From Pseudomonadota bacterium (GTDB lineage: Bacteria; Pseudomonadota; Gammaproteobacteria; Pseudomonadales; Halieaceae), in contig JAUVBI010000031.1 in assembly GCA_030591305.1 (NCBI GenBank), positions 1 through 18,105 on the forward strand: a stretch of 18,105 bases of DNA, in the 5' to 3' direction. This document shows, piece after piece, positions 8,115 to 15,920 of the stretch. Position 1 is the stretch's first letter. Every line of letters starts with the position of its first letter. The notes below the pieces were generated by a model. The model was given only the letters and a program-made list of their open reading frames with translations, did not search any database and was not told the origin of the DNA. The position numbers and the translations under genes are program-made.

Positions 8115-8602
8115 GAGGGCGCCCTGTGTTTTAAAATCCAGTTTTTTGCAGCACGGAATAATTGCCCGGTTTCCAGCTCTGGCACCTGTGCCCTGTAGGC
8201 AGCGTTGGCGAAACCAGCTGTAAATTCGGTGTCGGTGGATTCACTGCGCCGTGTGCTATTGAGGAACCCCAGCCAGGCTTCACCGGACAGGGAGGCGATG
8301 TCGTGGCGGGGGAATACTTGCAGCGCCACTGATTTGAGCAGGGCATTGGTGTTGCTGATCGCACTGTGTTTGTCTCCACCGTTTGCTTGGTCGAGGCGAG
8401 TGTGGATGGTTTGCAGTTGTTGCAGCGCGAGGCGGCGATAGACGTTGGCACGGTAGTGCTTCACCAGGTAGTAGCAGCCGACGATGATGGCCAGTACCGC
8501 CAACGCTATTAGTACCCACCAACCAGGTGCCAGTGGCCACCAGCCGATTGCAGCGGGTTCACGCAGGGGGTTCAGGGCAGCGAGTGGGTCCTGTGGATTC
8601 AC
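8111..8602 (-). CDS. DUF4381 family single-pass membrane protein
   Basis: 163 aa with a GTG start at 8602; the GTGA overlaps the stop of the DUF58 gene, which supports this start. Seen: a short N-terminal segment with DPLAALNPLREP, then a Trp-rich stretch WWPLAPGWW leading into one strong transmembrane helix at about residues 28-47, followed by a basic stop-transfer (KHYRANVYRR) and a helical cytoplasmic domain with the family-like GEAWLGFLN. The N-terminus is expected outside the cytoplasm. DUF4381 proteins are nearly always encoded between DUF58 and BatA in MoxR operons of proteobacteria. The function is unknown; a scaffold or adaptor role is inferred from position only. Confidence 0.85.
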   Translation of the reverse strand: MNPQDPLAALNPLREPAAIGWWPLAPGWWVLIALAVLAIIVGCYYLVKHYRANVYRRLALQQLQTIHTRLDQANGGDKHSAISNTNALLKSVALQVFPRHDIASLSGEAWLGFLNSTRRSESTDTEFTAGFANAAYRAQVPELETGQLFRAAKNWILKHRAPS

Positions 8603-9543
8603 CGTCGCGAGTTCCCATAGTATTGCTGTAGCACCTGGAATGGGGCTTCACTGGTTGAGGCCTGTAGCAGGGGAATGCCCAGTCGTTGCAGGCTGCTAGA
8701 CAGCGCATCCTGGCGTTGCACAAAATGCCTGTGGTACGCCTTTCTCAAGACTTTGTTCGACGTTTGCAACTCACTGCGCTGTTCGCCATTGGTGACCGCG
8801 TAAAAACCTGAGCGGGGCAATTCCCGCTCCAGTGGGTCGCTGCAATTCAGGGCTGCAATTTCGGTATGCTGGGCCAGTTGGAACAAATGTTCCTGGGCGC
8901 GCTCGTCCCCGGCACCGTGAAAATCACTGATTATAAAGATGGCACTGCCGGGTTTGGCGATACGGCGCAGGTTATGCACCATGCTGGCGAAGCTGCTTTC
9001 ACCCGAGGGCGCCGGCAGATCAGAGACCAGCGGTAGCGCCTGGTTATAGGTGTTAATGTGAGAGAGCAGGGCGAGAGCTGTTTTGCGGCTTCGGCGGGGG
9101 CGAATTTCACGGTGTTCATGGCTGTTGAAAACCAGGCCACCGATGCGGTCGCCGTTGTCCAGGGCACTCCATGCCAGCAGGCTGGCCAGATGGGCCGCCA
9201 GTACCGATTTAAAGCAGTGACTGGAACCGAAGAACATGCTGTGGCGTTGGTCCACGACGATCAGAACCGGGCGCTCTCGCTCCTCCCGGAACAGCTTGGT
9301 ATGGGCATTGCCACTTCTTGCTGTTACCCGCCAGTCAATGGTGCGAATATCATCACCGGGTTGATAGCGGCGCACTTCCTCGAAGTCGATGCCCCTACCG
9401 CGGAAATTTGATTTATTGGGACCGGCCAGCATACTCAGGGCGCGCTTCTTCCTGGCCAGGCACAGTTGCCTGGCGGGAAACCGCAGGGCTATCAGGTCTG
9501 ACAGGGACGCGTAGGCACCTCCGGCCGGAATGGTGAAGTCCAC
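8599..9543 (-). CDS. DUF58 domain protein (VWA-like MoxR partner)
   Basis: 314 aa with a GTG start at 9543, five bases after the moxR stop. The ribosome site is weak, so coupling to moxR is likely. The DUF58 signature is clear: FRGRGIDFEEVRRYQPGDDIRTIDWRVTAR in residues 47-76, read as short motifs R-x-Y-x-x-G-D-D-I-R-x-I-D-W-x-x-x-A-R. After it comes a VWA-like fold beginning VLIVVDQRHSM. The MIDAS-equivalent sequence is D98-Q-R-H-S102, so the middle serine of DxSxS is replaced by Arg. No transmembrane helix or signal peptide is visible, so it is probably cytoplasmic. Known: DUF58 genes almost always follow moxR-type ATPase genes, and the protein is thought to act with the ATPase. The precise activity is unknown. 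Confidence 0.9.
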   Translation of the reverse strand: MDFTIPAGGAYASLSDLIALRFPARQLCLARKKRALSMLAGPNKSNFRGRGIDFEEVRRYQPGDDIRTIDWRVTARSGNAHTKLFREERERPVLIVVDQRHSMFFGSSHCFKSVLAAHLASLLAWSALDNGDRIGGLVFNSHEHREIRPRRSRKTALALLSHINTYNQALPLVSDLPAPSGESSFASMVHNLRRIAKPGSAIFIISDFHGAGDERAQEHLFQLAQHTEIAALNCSDPLERELPRSGFYAVTNGEQRSELQTSNKVLRKAYHRHFVQRQDALSSSLQRLGIPLLQASTSEAPFQVLQQYYGNSRR

Positions 9544-9548
9544 GGCAA

Positions 9549-10505
9549 TTAGCCCACAGGTACCAGAGCCAGCAATTCCCCGATCACCTGATCGGGCGTG
9601 ACGCCATTGGCCTCCGCTTCAAAGCTGAGAATCAGGCGATGGCGCAGGACATCGGCCGCGACGGCCTGAACATCGTCCGGGCCGACGAAATCCTGCCCCT
9701 TAAGCCAGGCATGTGCTCTGGCACAGCGATCCAGCGCAATGGTTGCCCTGGGGCTGCCGCCATACTCTATCCAGTTGGCCAACTGCTCCGAGTACGGGGC
9801 GGGGAAACGGGTGGCAATAATAAGTTGCACCATGTACTGCTCTACAGCGTCGGACATATGCAGTGCCAGTGCCTCCTTGCGTGCGGCAAAAACTGCATCC
9901 TGGGGCAGGCGGGCAGGCGGCGGTGCACTCTTTCGGGTTGCCTCCTCGCGGGTAAGCTTGAGTATTTTCGACTCCGCCTCGGCGTTGGGGTAGCCGACGC
10001 TGACGTGCATTAAAAAACGATCCAGCTGTGCTTCGGGCAGGGGGTAGGTGCCCTCCTGCTCGATGGGATTCTGGGTGGCCATTACCAGGAATAGCTCTGG
10101 CAGTGGGTAGGTCTCGCTGCCCACACTTACCTGGCGTTCTGCCATTGCTTCCAGCAGGGCAGATTGTACTTTAGCCGGTGCGCGGTTTATCTCGTCGGCA
10201 AGCACCAGGTTGTGAAAGATAGGACCTTTCTGGAAATGAAAGGATGCCTCCTGGGGGCGGTAGATTTCTGTGCCGGTAACATCGCCAGGCAGCAGGTCGG
10301 GGGTGAATTGTACGCGATGGAAACTGCCCTCTATACCGTCGGCGAGTGATTTGATGGCGCGGGTTTTGGCCAGCCCCGGTGCCCCTTCGACCAGAAGGTG
10401 GCCGTCGGCCAACAGGGCAATAATGAGTCGTTGTACCAAATGTTGCTGACCAATGATTTGCTCACTGAGCCAGTCTTCGAGGGCTCTGATATCTGCGCTA
10501 GCCAC
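9549..10505 (-). CDS. moxR: MoxR-family AAA+ ATPase
   Basis: 318 aa AAA+ ATPase of the MoxR (RavA/MoxR clade) type, first gene of the operon. Walker A is GAPGLAKT at 41-48 and Walker B is LVLADE at 100-105, running into INRAPAKVQSALLEAMAE. Sensor 1 is MATQNP at 142-147 and the arginine-finger region is LDRFLM with R163. The C-terminal helical lid carries GGSPRATIALDRCARAHA, a sensor 2 type motif. Start: GTG at 10505 with a strong AGGAG five bases upstream; no ATG fits better. Cytoplasmic. Known family role: a chaperone-like ATPase that remodels VWA-containing partners and helps mature or insert cofactors in protein complexes. With DUF58 and BatA/B/D encoded just downstream, those are the likely partners. 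Confidence 0.95.
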   Translation of the reverse strand: MASADIRALEDWLSEQIIGQQHLVQRLIIALLADGHLLVEGAPGLAKTRAIKSLADGIEGSFHRVQFTPDLLPGDVTGTEIYRPQEASFHFQKGPIFHNLVLADEINRAPAKVQSALLEAMAERQVSVGSETYPLPELFLVMATQNPIEQEGTYPLPEAQLDRFLMHVSVGYPNAEAESKILKLTREEATRKSAPPPARLPQDAVFAARKEALALHMSDAVEQYMVQLIIATRFPAPYSEQLANWIEYGGSPRATIALDRCARAHAWLKGQDFVGPDDVQAVAADVLRHRLILSFEAEANGVTPDQVIGELLALVPVG

Positions 10506-10570
10506 ACTCTCTCCTGGGTTGTCTTTGGGTAAATGGTGGTCTCGCCATAAGCCGACGAAATCCGGGGCGC

Positions 10571-10599
10571 ATTTTATCTCATACGCCCGCTGTATCCAA
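10571..10599 (-). promoter_or_regulatory. Sigma70-like promoter for the moxR-bat operon
   Basis: On the - strand TTGGAT (10599-10594) and TAAAAT (10576-10571) are separated by exactly 17 bp. This gives a 4/6 match to the -35 consensus and a 5/6 match to the -10. The predicted start lies near 10564, leaving a leader of about 58 nt before the GTG. It is the best promoter match in the intergenic region and is correctly oriented for the six-gene operon. Confidence 0.6.
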
Positions 10600-10611
10600 T
10601 CTGCTTTTGTG

Positions 10612-10632
10612 ACTTTTCACCGGCTGAAAAGT
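10612..10632. promoter_or_regulatory. Operator-like inverted repeat ACTTTTCA-N5-TGAAAAGT
   Basis: Two perfectly complementary 8-base arms (10612-10619 and 10625-10632) are separated by CCGGC. No T run follows on either strand, so it is not a terminator. It lies between the divergent moxR and gdhB genes. The right arm overlaps the candidate gdhB -35 box, and the whole element sits 13 bp upstream of the moxR -35 box. The geometry suits a dimeric regulator that could repress gdhB, act upstream of moxR, or both. The regulator is not identified. Confidence 0.5.
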
Positions 10633-10651
10633 TCCGCAGAATCAATAGAAT
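10624..10651 (+). promoter_or_regulatory. Candidate sigma70-like promoter for gdhB
   Basis: CTGAAA (10624-10629) and TAGAAT (10646-10651) have a 16-bp spacer; matches are 4/6 and 5/6. The predicted start is near 10658, about 34 nt before the ATG. A second, weaker combination is TTTTCA (10614-10619) with CAGAAT (10637-10642) at 17 bp. Either choice overlaps the inverted repeat at 10612-10632. Confidence 0.4.
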
Positions 10652-10662
10652 AGTCTAGACTA
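10651..10662. promoter_or_regulatory. 12-bp perfect palindrome TAGTCTAGACTA
   Basis: A perfect self-complementary 12-mer begins on the last base of the candidate gdhB -10 box and covers its predicted transcription start. It may be an operator half of a promoter-proximal regulatory site, or chance. Short palindromes are common, so the support is position plus perfection only. Confidence 0.3.
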
Positions 10663-10691
10663 ACACCATAGTGAGAGCTTTCGGGTAAGTC

Positions 10692-13600
10692 ATGGTCTGG
10701 GATAAAACAAAAGAAATATTACTCGCGGGCCTCGCCGAGCGAATTGATTCCCGCGGTGCAGCCGGTCACGGAGATGCGCTGCACCAGCTGTCACAGATAT
10801 TCTTCAGCCGTTTCCCGGCGGCAGACCTGCGCGGGCGCTCAGTAGAAAACATCTACGGCCTGCTGTACGGCCTGTTGCGCTTTATGAACAAGTGGCCGGA
10901 ACGCACGCCCAAGGTGCGGATATTCAACCCGGAAATACAATCCCACGGATGGGAGAGTAACTTCACTGTTTTGTCGATTCTCTGTAGGGATATGCCTTTT
11001 TGCACCGCTTCTGTACGGGGCGAGTTAAATCGGCGCAATATTCGAATTCACAGTATTGCCAGTTGTAACCTGGTTTCCGAGCGAGCGGAAGATGGCGAAC
11101 TCATTGCAATCTTTCCCCCGGAGAAGAAACAGGTCGAAGGGCACTCGAAGGAGAGCCTGCTCTTTTTTGAGATTAGTCGATATTCTGATCTGGACCAGTT
11201 GCAGGAGTTGCGCGACACACTTACCACCATACTCAATGAAGTGGAAGTGGTGGTGGGTGACTTTCAGGAGATGCTGGTCCGGCTGGAAGACTCCATTGAG
11301 AGCATTAATGCCTGTGAGTGCATAGAGCGCGAATTGCGAAATGAAGCCGTCGAGTTTTTGCACTGGTTGCAGCGTAATCGCATGGCTTTTCTGGGCTACG
11401 AGTATCTCAAGGTAGAGTGGAATGGACAGGATTTTACCACCAGCGTCGACAAACCTCGCAGCCTGGGTCTGTTGCGTCAGCGTAACTCTGCCGGAGTGTA
11501 TGACCTCACCGCCGACATAGACAAGCGCTCCTCGGAGGAGTTGCGATGCAAACAGCTGAGTTTTTCCAAGTCCAGAATTCGCTCCCGGGTGCACCGTCTT
11601 GCCTATCCCGACTATGTTGAAGTGAAGGACTATGACAGCGAAGGCAATGTCGTCGGCCAGCATCGCTTCCTGGGTTTATACACCTCCACCGTTTATACCA
11701 TGAGCCCCACGCTCATACCTATATTGCGGCGTAAGGTTGAGTGGCTCATCGCAAAATCTACACTGGACAATACAGAGCATGAAGGGCGCGAATTGGTCAG
11801 GGTGCTGGAGCTGTTTCCGCGGGAAGAATTGTTTCAGTCCAGCGTGCAAGACCTATTCGACACCGTTACCGCAGTCAACCAGATACAGGAACGCAGGCAA
11901 ACTCGATTGTTTGTGCGCAAGGACATACACGGCAAATTTTTTAACTGTCTGGTGTATGTCCCCCGAGACGCCTATACCACGGAACTTAGAATAGAAATTC
12001 AGGATATTCTGACCACCGCACTGGGTGCCGAAGAGTCAGAATTTACCACTCACTTCAGCGAATCTATCCTGGTTCGCGTCCATTTTGTTTTGCGGGTGAA
12101 TCCCACAGTAGAGGTGAACTATGAGCATGAAGAACTTGAGGAGCAAATAGTGCAGGCAACACTTTCCTGGGAAGACAGCTTACGCAACCGATTGATAGAA
12201 GAGTTTGGTGAAGAAAAAGGTGAGGGTTTGACTGCCAGCCTCGGCAGAGGTTTTCCACCCGGCTACCGGGATGATTTTGATCCACGGGTTGCCGTGCTCG
12301 ACATAAAAAGTATTCAGCGCCTGGTGGGTGGCAAAGGCCTGGAGATGAATTTATACCGCTTGCTGGAAGAGGGCGACAATTTGTTGCGCCTGCGCCTGTA
12401 TCACAAGGGCGAATCCCTACCTTTGTCCGATGTGCTGCCGATTTTGGAGAACCTGGGGCTGCGCGTGGTCACCGAGCGCCCCTATGAAGTGCGCGGGGCC
12501 AATGGCGATCGCTACTGGATACAGGAGTTCAGCCTGGTCTACGCCCTGTCCCATGACATTGACCTGGAGACGGTGAAGGATGAGTTTTCCGATGCGTTCT
12601 CACGTATCTGGTATGGCGAGGCCGAGAGTGACTCCTTTAACCGATTGTTAATTGGTACCCGTTTGAGTTGGCGCGAGATCGCACTGCTGCGCGCCTATGC
12701 GCGCTACCTGCGGCAGGTCCAATTTCCCTACAGTATCGACTATATCGCCGAGACCATGGCCAACCACCTGCATATTTCAGCGGGCATTGTGGAGCTGTTC
12801 CTGACCCGGTTCTCTCCGGTTTTTGACGGTGATGACGACTGGCGTGCACAGCGTGAAGAAGCCGTCGAACAGAAAATATTGGACTCTTTGGACGATGTCC
12901 AGAACCTGGGTGAAGACCGCATCATTCGCCAGTTCATCATGGTGATTAAAGCAACCCAGCGTACAAATTTTTTCCAGGAAGACATGCGCGGTGAGCTTAA
13001 GTCCTACTTCTCTTTCAAGATGTGTCCGGGTGATATTCCGGATATGCCCAAGCCTGTACCCATGTTCGAAATTTTTGTGTATTCGCCCCGGGTCGAAGGT
13101 GTACACCTGCGTGGCGGAAAGGTTGCGCGGGGCGGTTTGCGCTGGTCCGATCGCGCTGAAGATTTCCGTACGGAAGTATTGGGGCTGGTGAAAGCGCAAC
13201 AGGTTAAAAATGCTGTCATTGTCCCGGTGGGTGCAAAGGGTGGCTTTATCCCCCGTAGAATCACGGCGGATATGTCGCGCGATGAGGTGCAGAAAGAGGG
13301 CATCGAGTGCTACAAAATATTTATCCGAGGCCTTTTGGATTTAACCGACAACCGTACAGACGCTGGCATTGTTAGCCCTCCCCAGGTCGTGGTCAAGGAT
13401 GAGGAAGACCCCTATCTCGTGGTGGCAGCTGACAAGGGAACGGCGACCTTTTCTGATATCGCCAACTCCCTGTCGGCAGAATATAACTTTTGGCTGGGGG
13501 ACGCTTTTGCCTCCGGTGGCAGCGTTGGTTATGACCACAAGAAAATGGCGATTACCGCCAGGGGTGCCTGGGTTTCGGTGCAGCGTCTGTTTCGCGAGTT

Positions 13601-15536
13601 TGATGTCGATATCCAGAAAACCGATTTCACAGTTGTGGGCATTGGAGATATGGCGGGAGATGTTTTTGGCAATGGCATGCTCTTGTCAAAGCATATCAAG
13701 CTTATTGCCGCGTTCAATCACATGCATATTTTTGTCGACCCCAGCCCCGATCCCGCTAGCAGTTTTATCGAGCGCAAGCGCTTGTTTGAGATGCCCCGTT
13801 CCAGCTGGGCGGATTATGAAAAGGGTCTGATTTCTGCCGGTGGTGGTGTTTTTAAACGCTCTGCCAAATCTATAATCATCTCCCCTGAAATGAAGAAGTG
13901 TTTTGACATTGAGGTTGACCATCTAACCCCCAGTGACTTGATCTCACATGTTCTTCGGGCCCAGGTCGATTTGTTGTGGCATGGTGGTATCGGCACTTAT
14001 GTGAAAAGCAGTTCCGAGTCTCATATGGATGTCGGCGACAAGGCCAATGATGCGGTACGTCTCAATGCCGGGGAACTTCGCTGCAAGGTCATAGGAGAGG
14101 GCGGCAATCTTGGCATGACCCAGCTCGCAAGGATAGAATTCGGTTTGAATGGGGGGCGCTCTAACACAGACTTTATCGATAATGTTGGCGGGGTAGATTG
14201 TTCAGACCACGAGGTTAATATCAAGATACTGCTCAATGCTGTGGTGGCACGGGGTGACCTGACCGAGAGGCATCGCAATAAGCTGCTGGAAGAGATGACC
14301 GACAGTATTGCTGAATTGGTTCTGCAAAATAACTATCGCCAGGTGCAGGCAATTAGTTTGGCAGAGTTTCAGGCGGAGGAGCGCAATGGAGAATACCGGC
14401 GCTTTATCACAACCTTGGAGAGTAGTGGTCGCCTGGACCGTGAGCTGGAATTTATCCCCTCGGACGAGGCCCTTGCCGAGCGCAAGGTTCAGGGTAAAGG
14501 GTTGACACGCCCGGAGCTGTCTATTCTTGTTTCCTACAGTAAAGCGCTGTTGAAAGAGGAACTTATCAAATCCGATCTGGGCAAGGACGTCTATATGGCC
14601 GGCGCGGTCAATACGGCGTTTCCTGCCAGAATGGTCGATGAATACGGTCAGGAAATCCAGGATCACCGTTTGCACAAGGAAATCATGGCCACCCAGATCG
14701 CCAATGATATTGTCAACCGCATGGGTCTGACCTTTGTAAGTCGACAGCAAAAAGCGACCGGTGCCCAGGTGGTCGATGTGGCCAGGGCCTTTGTCACAGT
14801 GATGGAAGTCTACTCGGTGGCGCGAGTTTGGGATGAGATAGAAGCGCTTGATCACAAGGTGAGTGCCCGGGTTCAGACCGAGATGATGCTACATCTGATC
14901 CGGCTGGTGAAGCGCGGCGTCAGATGGATGCTGCGAAACCGTCGATATAACCTGCTTCCATCGAAGGTCATTTCAGATTTCAGCGATGGCCTGGGACAAT
15001 TGCGTGAAGCATTGGCCAACATGGTGGGCGCCCGTGCTACTGAGCAGTATAGGGCACTGTGCAAGCGCTATATTCTCGCTGGCGTTCCCAGGGCGTTGGC
15101 GGAAACAGTTTCAACTGCCGAGCAAGCCTATACGGGCCTGGGTATCATCCAGGCGGCGACAGAAACCGAATCGCCTCTGCTGGAAGTGGCAGAGCTCTAC
15201 TTCAGAATGGGCGAACAACTGGAGCTGGATTGGTTTAGTAGCCTCATCGTCTCTGCCAAGGTCGAGAATGAGTGGCAGGCACTGGCTCGTGATACCTATA
15301 TGGAAGACCTGGAGTGGCAGCAGCGCAAGTTGGCAACCGGTGCCCTGCGTCACGTCTGTGAAAAGCGGGATATGAGCCTGTGTATGGAGCGCTGGGAGTC
15401 CGACGAGGAAACCCTGATACAGCGCTGGAAGCAAATGCTTAGCGACCTGCATTCAACAGACGCACCCGATTTTGCGATGTTTGCCGTGGCAAATCGCGAG
15501 CTACTGGATCTGGCCCAGAGCAGTATGCACGATTAG
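10692..15536 (+). CDS. gdhB: NAD-dependent glutamate dehydrogenase, GDH-180 type
   Basis: Predicted NAD-specific glutamate dehydrogenase (L-glutamate + NAD+ + H2O to 2-oxoglutarate + NH4+ + NADH), a catabolic cytosolic enzyme feeding glutamate carbon into the TCA cycle. Seen: 1614 aa, matching the giant bacterial NAD-GDH family (about 1600 aa) rather than the 450-aa hexameric type. The long N-terminal part (about 1-700) is the family's regulatory region, probably with ACT-like domains. The catalytic core includes KVARGGLRWSDR near 808-820, the substrate lysine motif VGAKGGF near 845-851, and the dinucleotide loop GIGDMAGDVFGNG near 983-995. GEGGNLGMTQLARIEF lies near 1135-1150, and a helical C-terminal extension follows. 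ATG at 10692; the ribosome site is weak (GGGTAAG region). The gene stands alone with its own promoter and a strong terminator. The gene symbol follows Pseudomonas usage. Confidence 0.95.
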   Translation: MVWDKTKEILLAGLAERIDSRGAAGHGDALHQLSQIFFSRFPAADLRGRSVENIYGLLYGLLRFMNKWPERTPKVRIFNPEIQSHGWESNFTVLSILCRDMPFCTASVRGELNRRNIRIHSIASCNLVSERAEDGELIAIFPPEKKQVEGHSKESLLFFEISRYSDLDQLQELRDTLTTILNEVEVVVGDFQEMLVRLEDSIESINACECIERELRNEAVEFLHWLQRNRMAFLGYEYLKVEWNGQDFTTSVDKPRSLGLLRQRNSAGVYDLTADIDKRSSEELRCKQLSFSKSRIRSRVHRLAYPDYVEVKDYDSEGNVVGQHRFLGLYTSTVYTMSPTLIPILRRKVEWLIAKSTLDNTEHEGRELVRVLELFPREELFQSSVQDLFDTVTAVNQIQERRQTRLFVRKDIHGKFFNCLVYVPRDAYTTELRIEIQDILTTALGAEESEFTTHFSESILVRVHFVLRVNPTVEVNYEHEELEEQIVQATLSWEDSLRNRLIEEFGEEKGEGLTASLGRGFPPGYRDDFDPRVAVLDIKSIQRLVGGKGLEMNLYRLLEEGDNLLRLRLYHKGESLPLSDVLPILENLGLRVVTERPYEVRGANGDRYWIQEFSLVYALSHDIDLETVKDEFSDAFSRIWYGEAESDSFNRLLIGTRLSWREIALLRAYARYLRQVQFPYSIDYIAETMANHLHISAGIVELFLTRFSPVFDGDDDWRAQREEAVEQKILDSLDDVQNLGEDRIIRQFIMVIKATQRTNFFQEDMRGELKSYFSFKMCPGDIPDMPKPVPMFEIFVYSPRVEGVHLRGGKVARGGLRWSDRAEDFRTEVLGLVKAQQVKNAVIVPVGAKGGFIPRRITADMSRDEVQKEGIECYKIFIRGLLDLTDNRTDAGIVSPPQVVVKDEEDPYLVVAADKGTATFSDIANSLSAEYNFWLGDAFASGGSVGYDHKKMAITARGAWVSVQRLFREFDVDIQKTDFTVVGIGDMAGDVFGNGMLLSKHIKLIAAFNHMHIFVDPSPDPASSFIERKRLFEMPRSSWADYEKGLISAGGGVFKRSAKSIIISPEMKKCFDIEVDHLTPSDLISHVLRAQVDLLWHGGIGTYVKSSSESHMDVGDKANDAVRLNAGELRCKVIGEGGNLGMTQLARIEFGLNGGRSNTDFIDNVGGVDCSDHEVNIKILLNAVVARGDLTERHRNKLLEEMTDSIAELVLQNNYRQVQAISLAEFQAEERNGEYRRFITTLESSGRLDRELEFIPSDEALAERKVQGKGLTRPELSILVSYSKALLKEELIKSDLGKDVYMAGAVNTAFPARMVDEYGQEIQDHRLHKEIMATQIANDIVNRMGLTFVSRQQKATGAQVVDVARAFVTVMEVYSVARVWDEIEALDHKVSARVQTEMMLHLIRLVKRGVRWMLRNRRYNLLPSKVISDFSDGLGQLREALANMVGARATEQYRALCKRYILAGVPRALAETVSTAEQAYTGLGIIQAATETESPLLEVAELYFRMGEQLELDWFSSLIVSAKVENEWQALARDTYMEDLEWQQRKLATGALRHVCEKRDMSLCMERWESDEETLIQRWKQMLSDLHSTDAPDFAMFAVANRELLDLAQSSMHD

Positions 15537-15560
15537 CAGCCTCCAGAGAGGCTGCTTTTA
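15535..15560 (+). terminator. Strong intrinsic terminator of gdhB
   Basis: AGCAGCCTC (15535-15543), loop CAGA, GAGGCTGCT (15548-15556), followed by TTTTA. This is a perfect nine-pair GC-rich stem with a four-base loop. The stem starts inside the TAG stop codon (15534-15536), leaving almost no 3' UTR. On the - strand the same hairpin ends the convergent rmf transcript, but its U run is poor there, so it would be only a partial bidirectional terminator. Confidence 0.9.
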
Positions 15561-15580
15561 GTAGATTGAGGGGGAGAAGG

Positions 15581-15784
15581 TCAGTGTTCTCGTGTTCGCT
15601 GAACAGCAGATATGCCGGTTAAACCGTCCCATTGATCACAACGGCCTTCCCGCCAACCCGATAGCCAGTTCTGACGGTGGTCGTCAGCGCTATGGGGGCA
15701 AAAATCGCTGCTACGGCCACTAACGCCAGCCTGGTAGCCACGATCAAATGCTCTGTCGTTCATATCACGTTTCTGTCTTCTCAT
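15581..15784 (-). CDS. rmf: Ribosome modulation factor (hibernation factor)
   Basis: Small basic protein, 67 aa, that binds 70S ribosomes and promotes inactive 100S dimers in stationary phase. Seen: MRRQKRDMNDRAFDRGYQAG and, after it, GRSSDFCPH and WLSGWREGR. These align without gaps over about 48 residues with E. coli RMF (MKRQKRDRLERAHQRGYQAG; WLGGWREA), as I recall it. It is about 12 residues longer than the 55-aa E. coli protein, with an extra C-terminal tail DGLTGISAVQRTREH. ATG at 15784; GGAG lies nine bases upstream. The gene is convergent with gdhB (44-bp gap holding the terminator) and divergent from pyrD. An rmf-pyrD neighbourhood is familiar from gammaproteobacteria. Expression in relatives depends on growth phase and ppGpp; here I found no clear sigma70 -35/-10 pair, only a hairpin in the upstream region. 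Confidence 0.93.
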   Translation of the reverse strand: MRRQKRDMNDRAFDRGYQAGVSGRSSDFCPHSADDHRQNWLSGWREGRCDQWDGLTGISAVQRTREH

Positions 15785-15837
15785 AGATACTATCTCCGAT
15801 ATCCGTGCTTTTTTAGTTTTCGAGCCATCAGGAGAGA

Positions 15838-15872
15838 TTCAGGCACTTTTGTGGTGCCGACATCCGCCTGAA
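15838..15872. promoter_or_regulatory. Nested inverted repeats upstream of rmf
   Basis: TTCAGGC (15838-15844) is complementary to GCCTGAA (15866-15872). Overlapping it, GGCAC (15842-15846) is complementary to GTGCC (15854-15858). The two pairings share bases at GGC and so partly exclude each other. The element lies 54-88 bases upstream of the rmf start, in either its leader or its promoter region. A TATACA -10-like hexamer on the - strand sits just upstream at 15886-15881. If transcribed, it could be an alternative hairpin in the rmf leader. Confidence 0.35.
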
Positions 15873-15920
15873 GCTACACCTGTATAAAACCAGAGCGAGA
15901 GCCAGAAGTGAAACATCGAA

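Noticed and set aside
3684..10505. The MoxR/VWA operon as a new defence or ternary conflict system
   Set aside because: Some MoxR-VWA modules occur in conflict systems, but this gene order (MoxR, DUF58, DUF4381, BatA, BatB-C, BatD) is the common proteobacterial Bat operon. No nuclease, toxin or nucleotide-signalling gene is attached.
11025..11663. 212-codon open frame opposite gdhB, and a 217-codon one at 14202-14855
   Set aside because: Contained in the gdhB coding sequence, with no recognisable motif or ribosome site context; treated as shadows.
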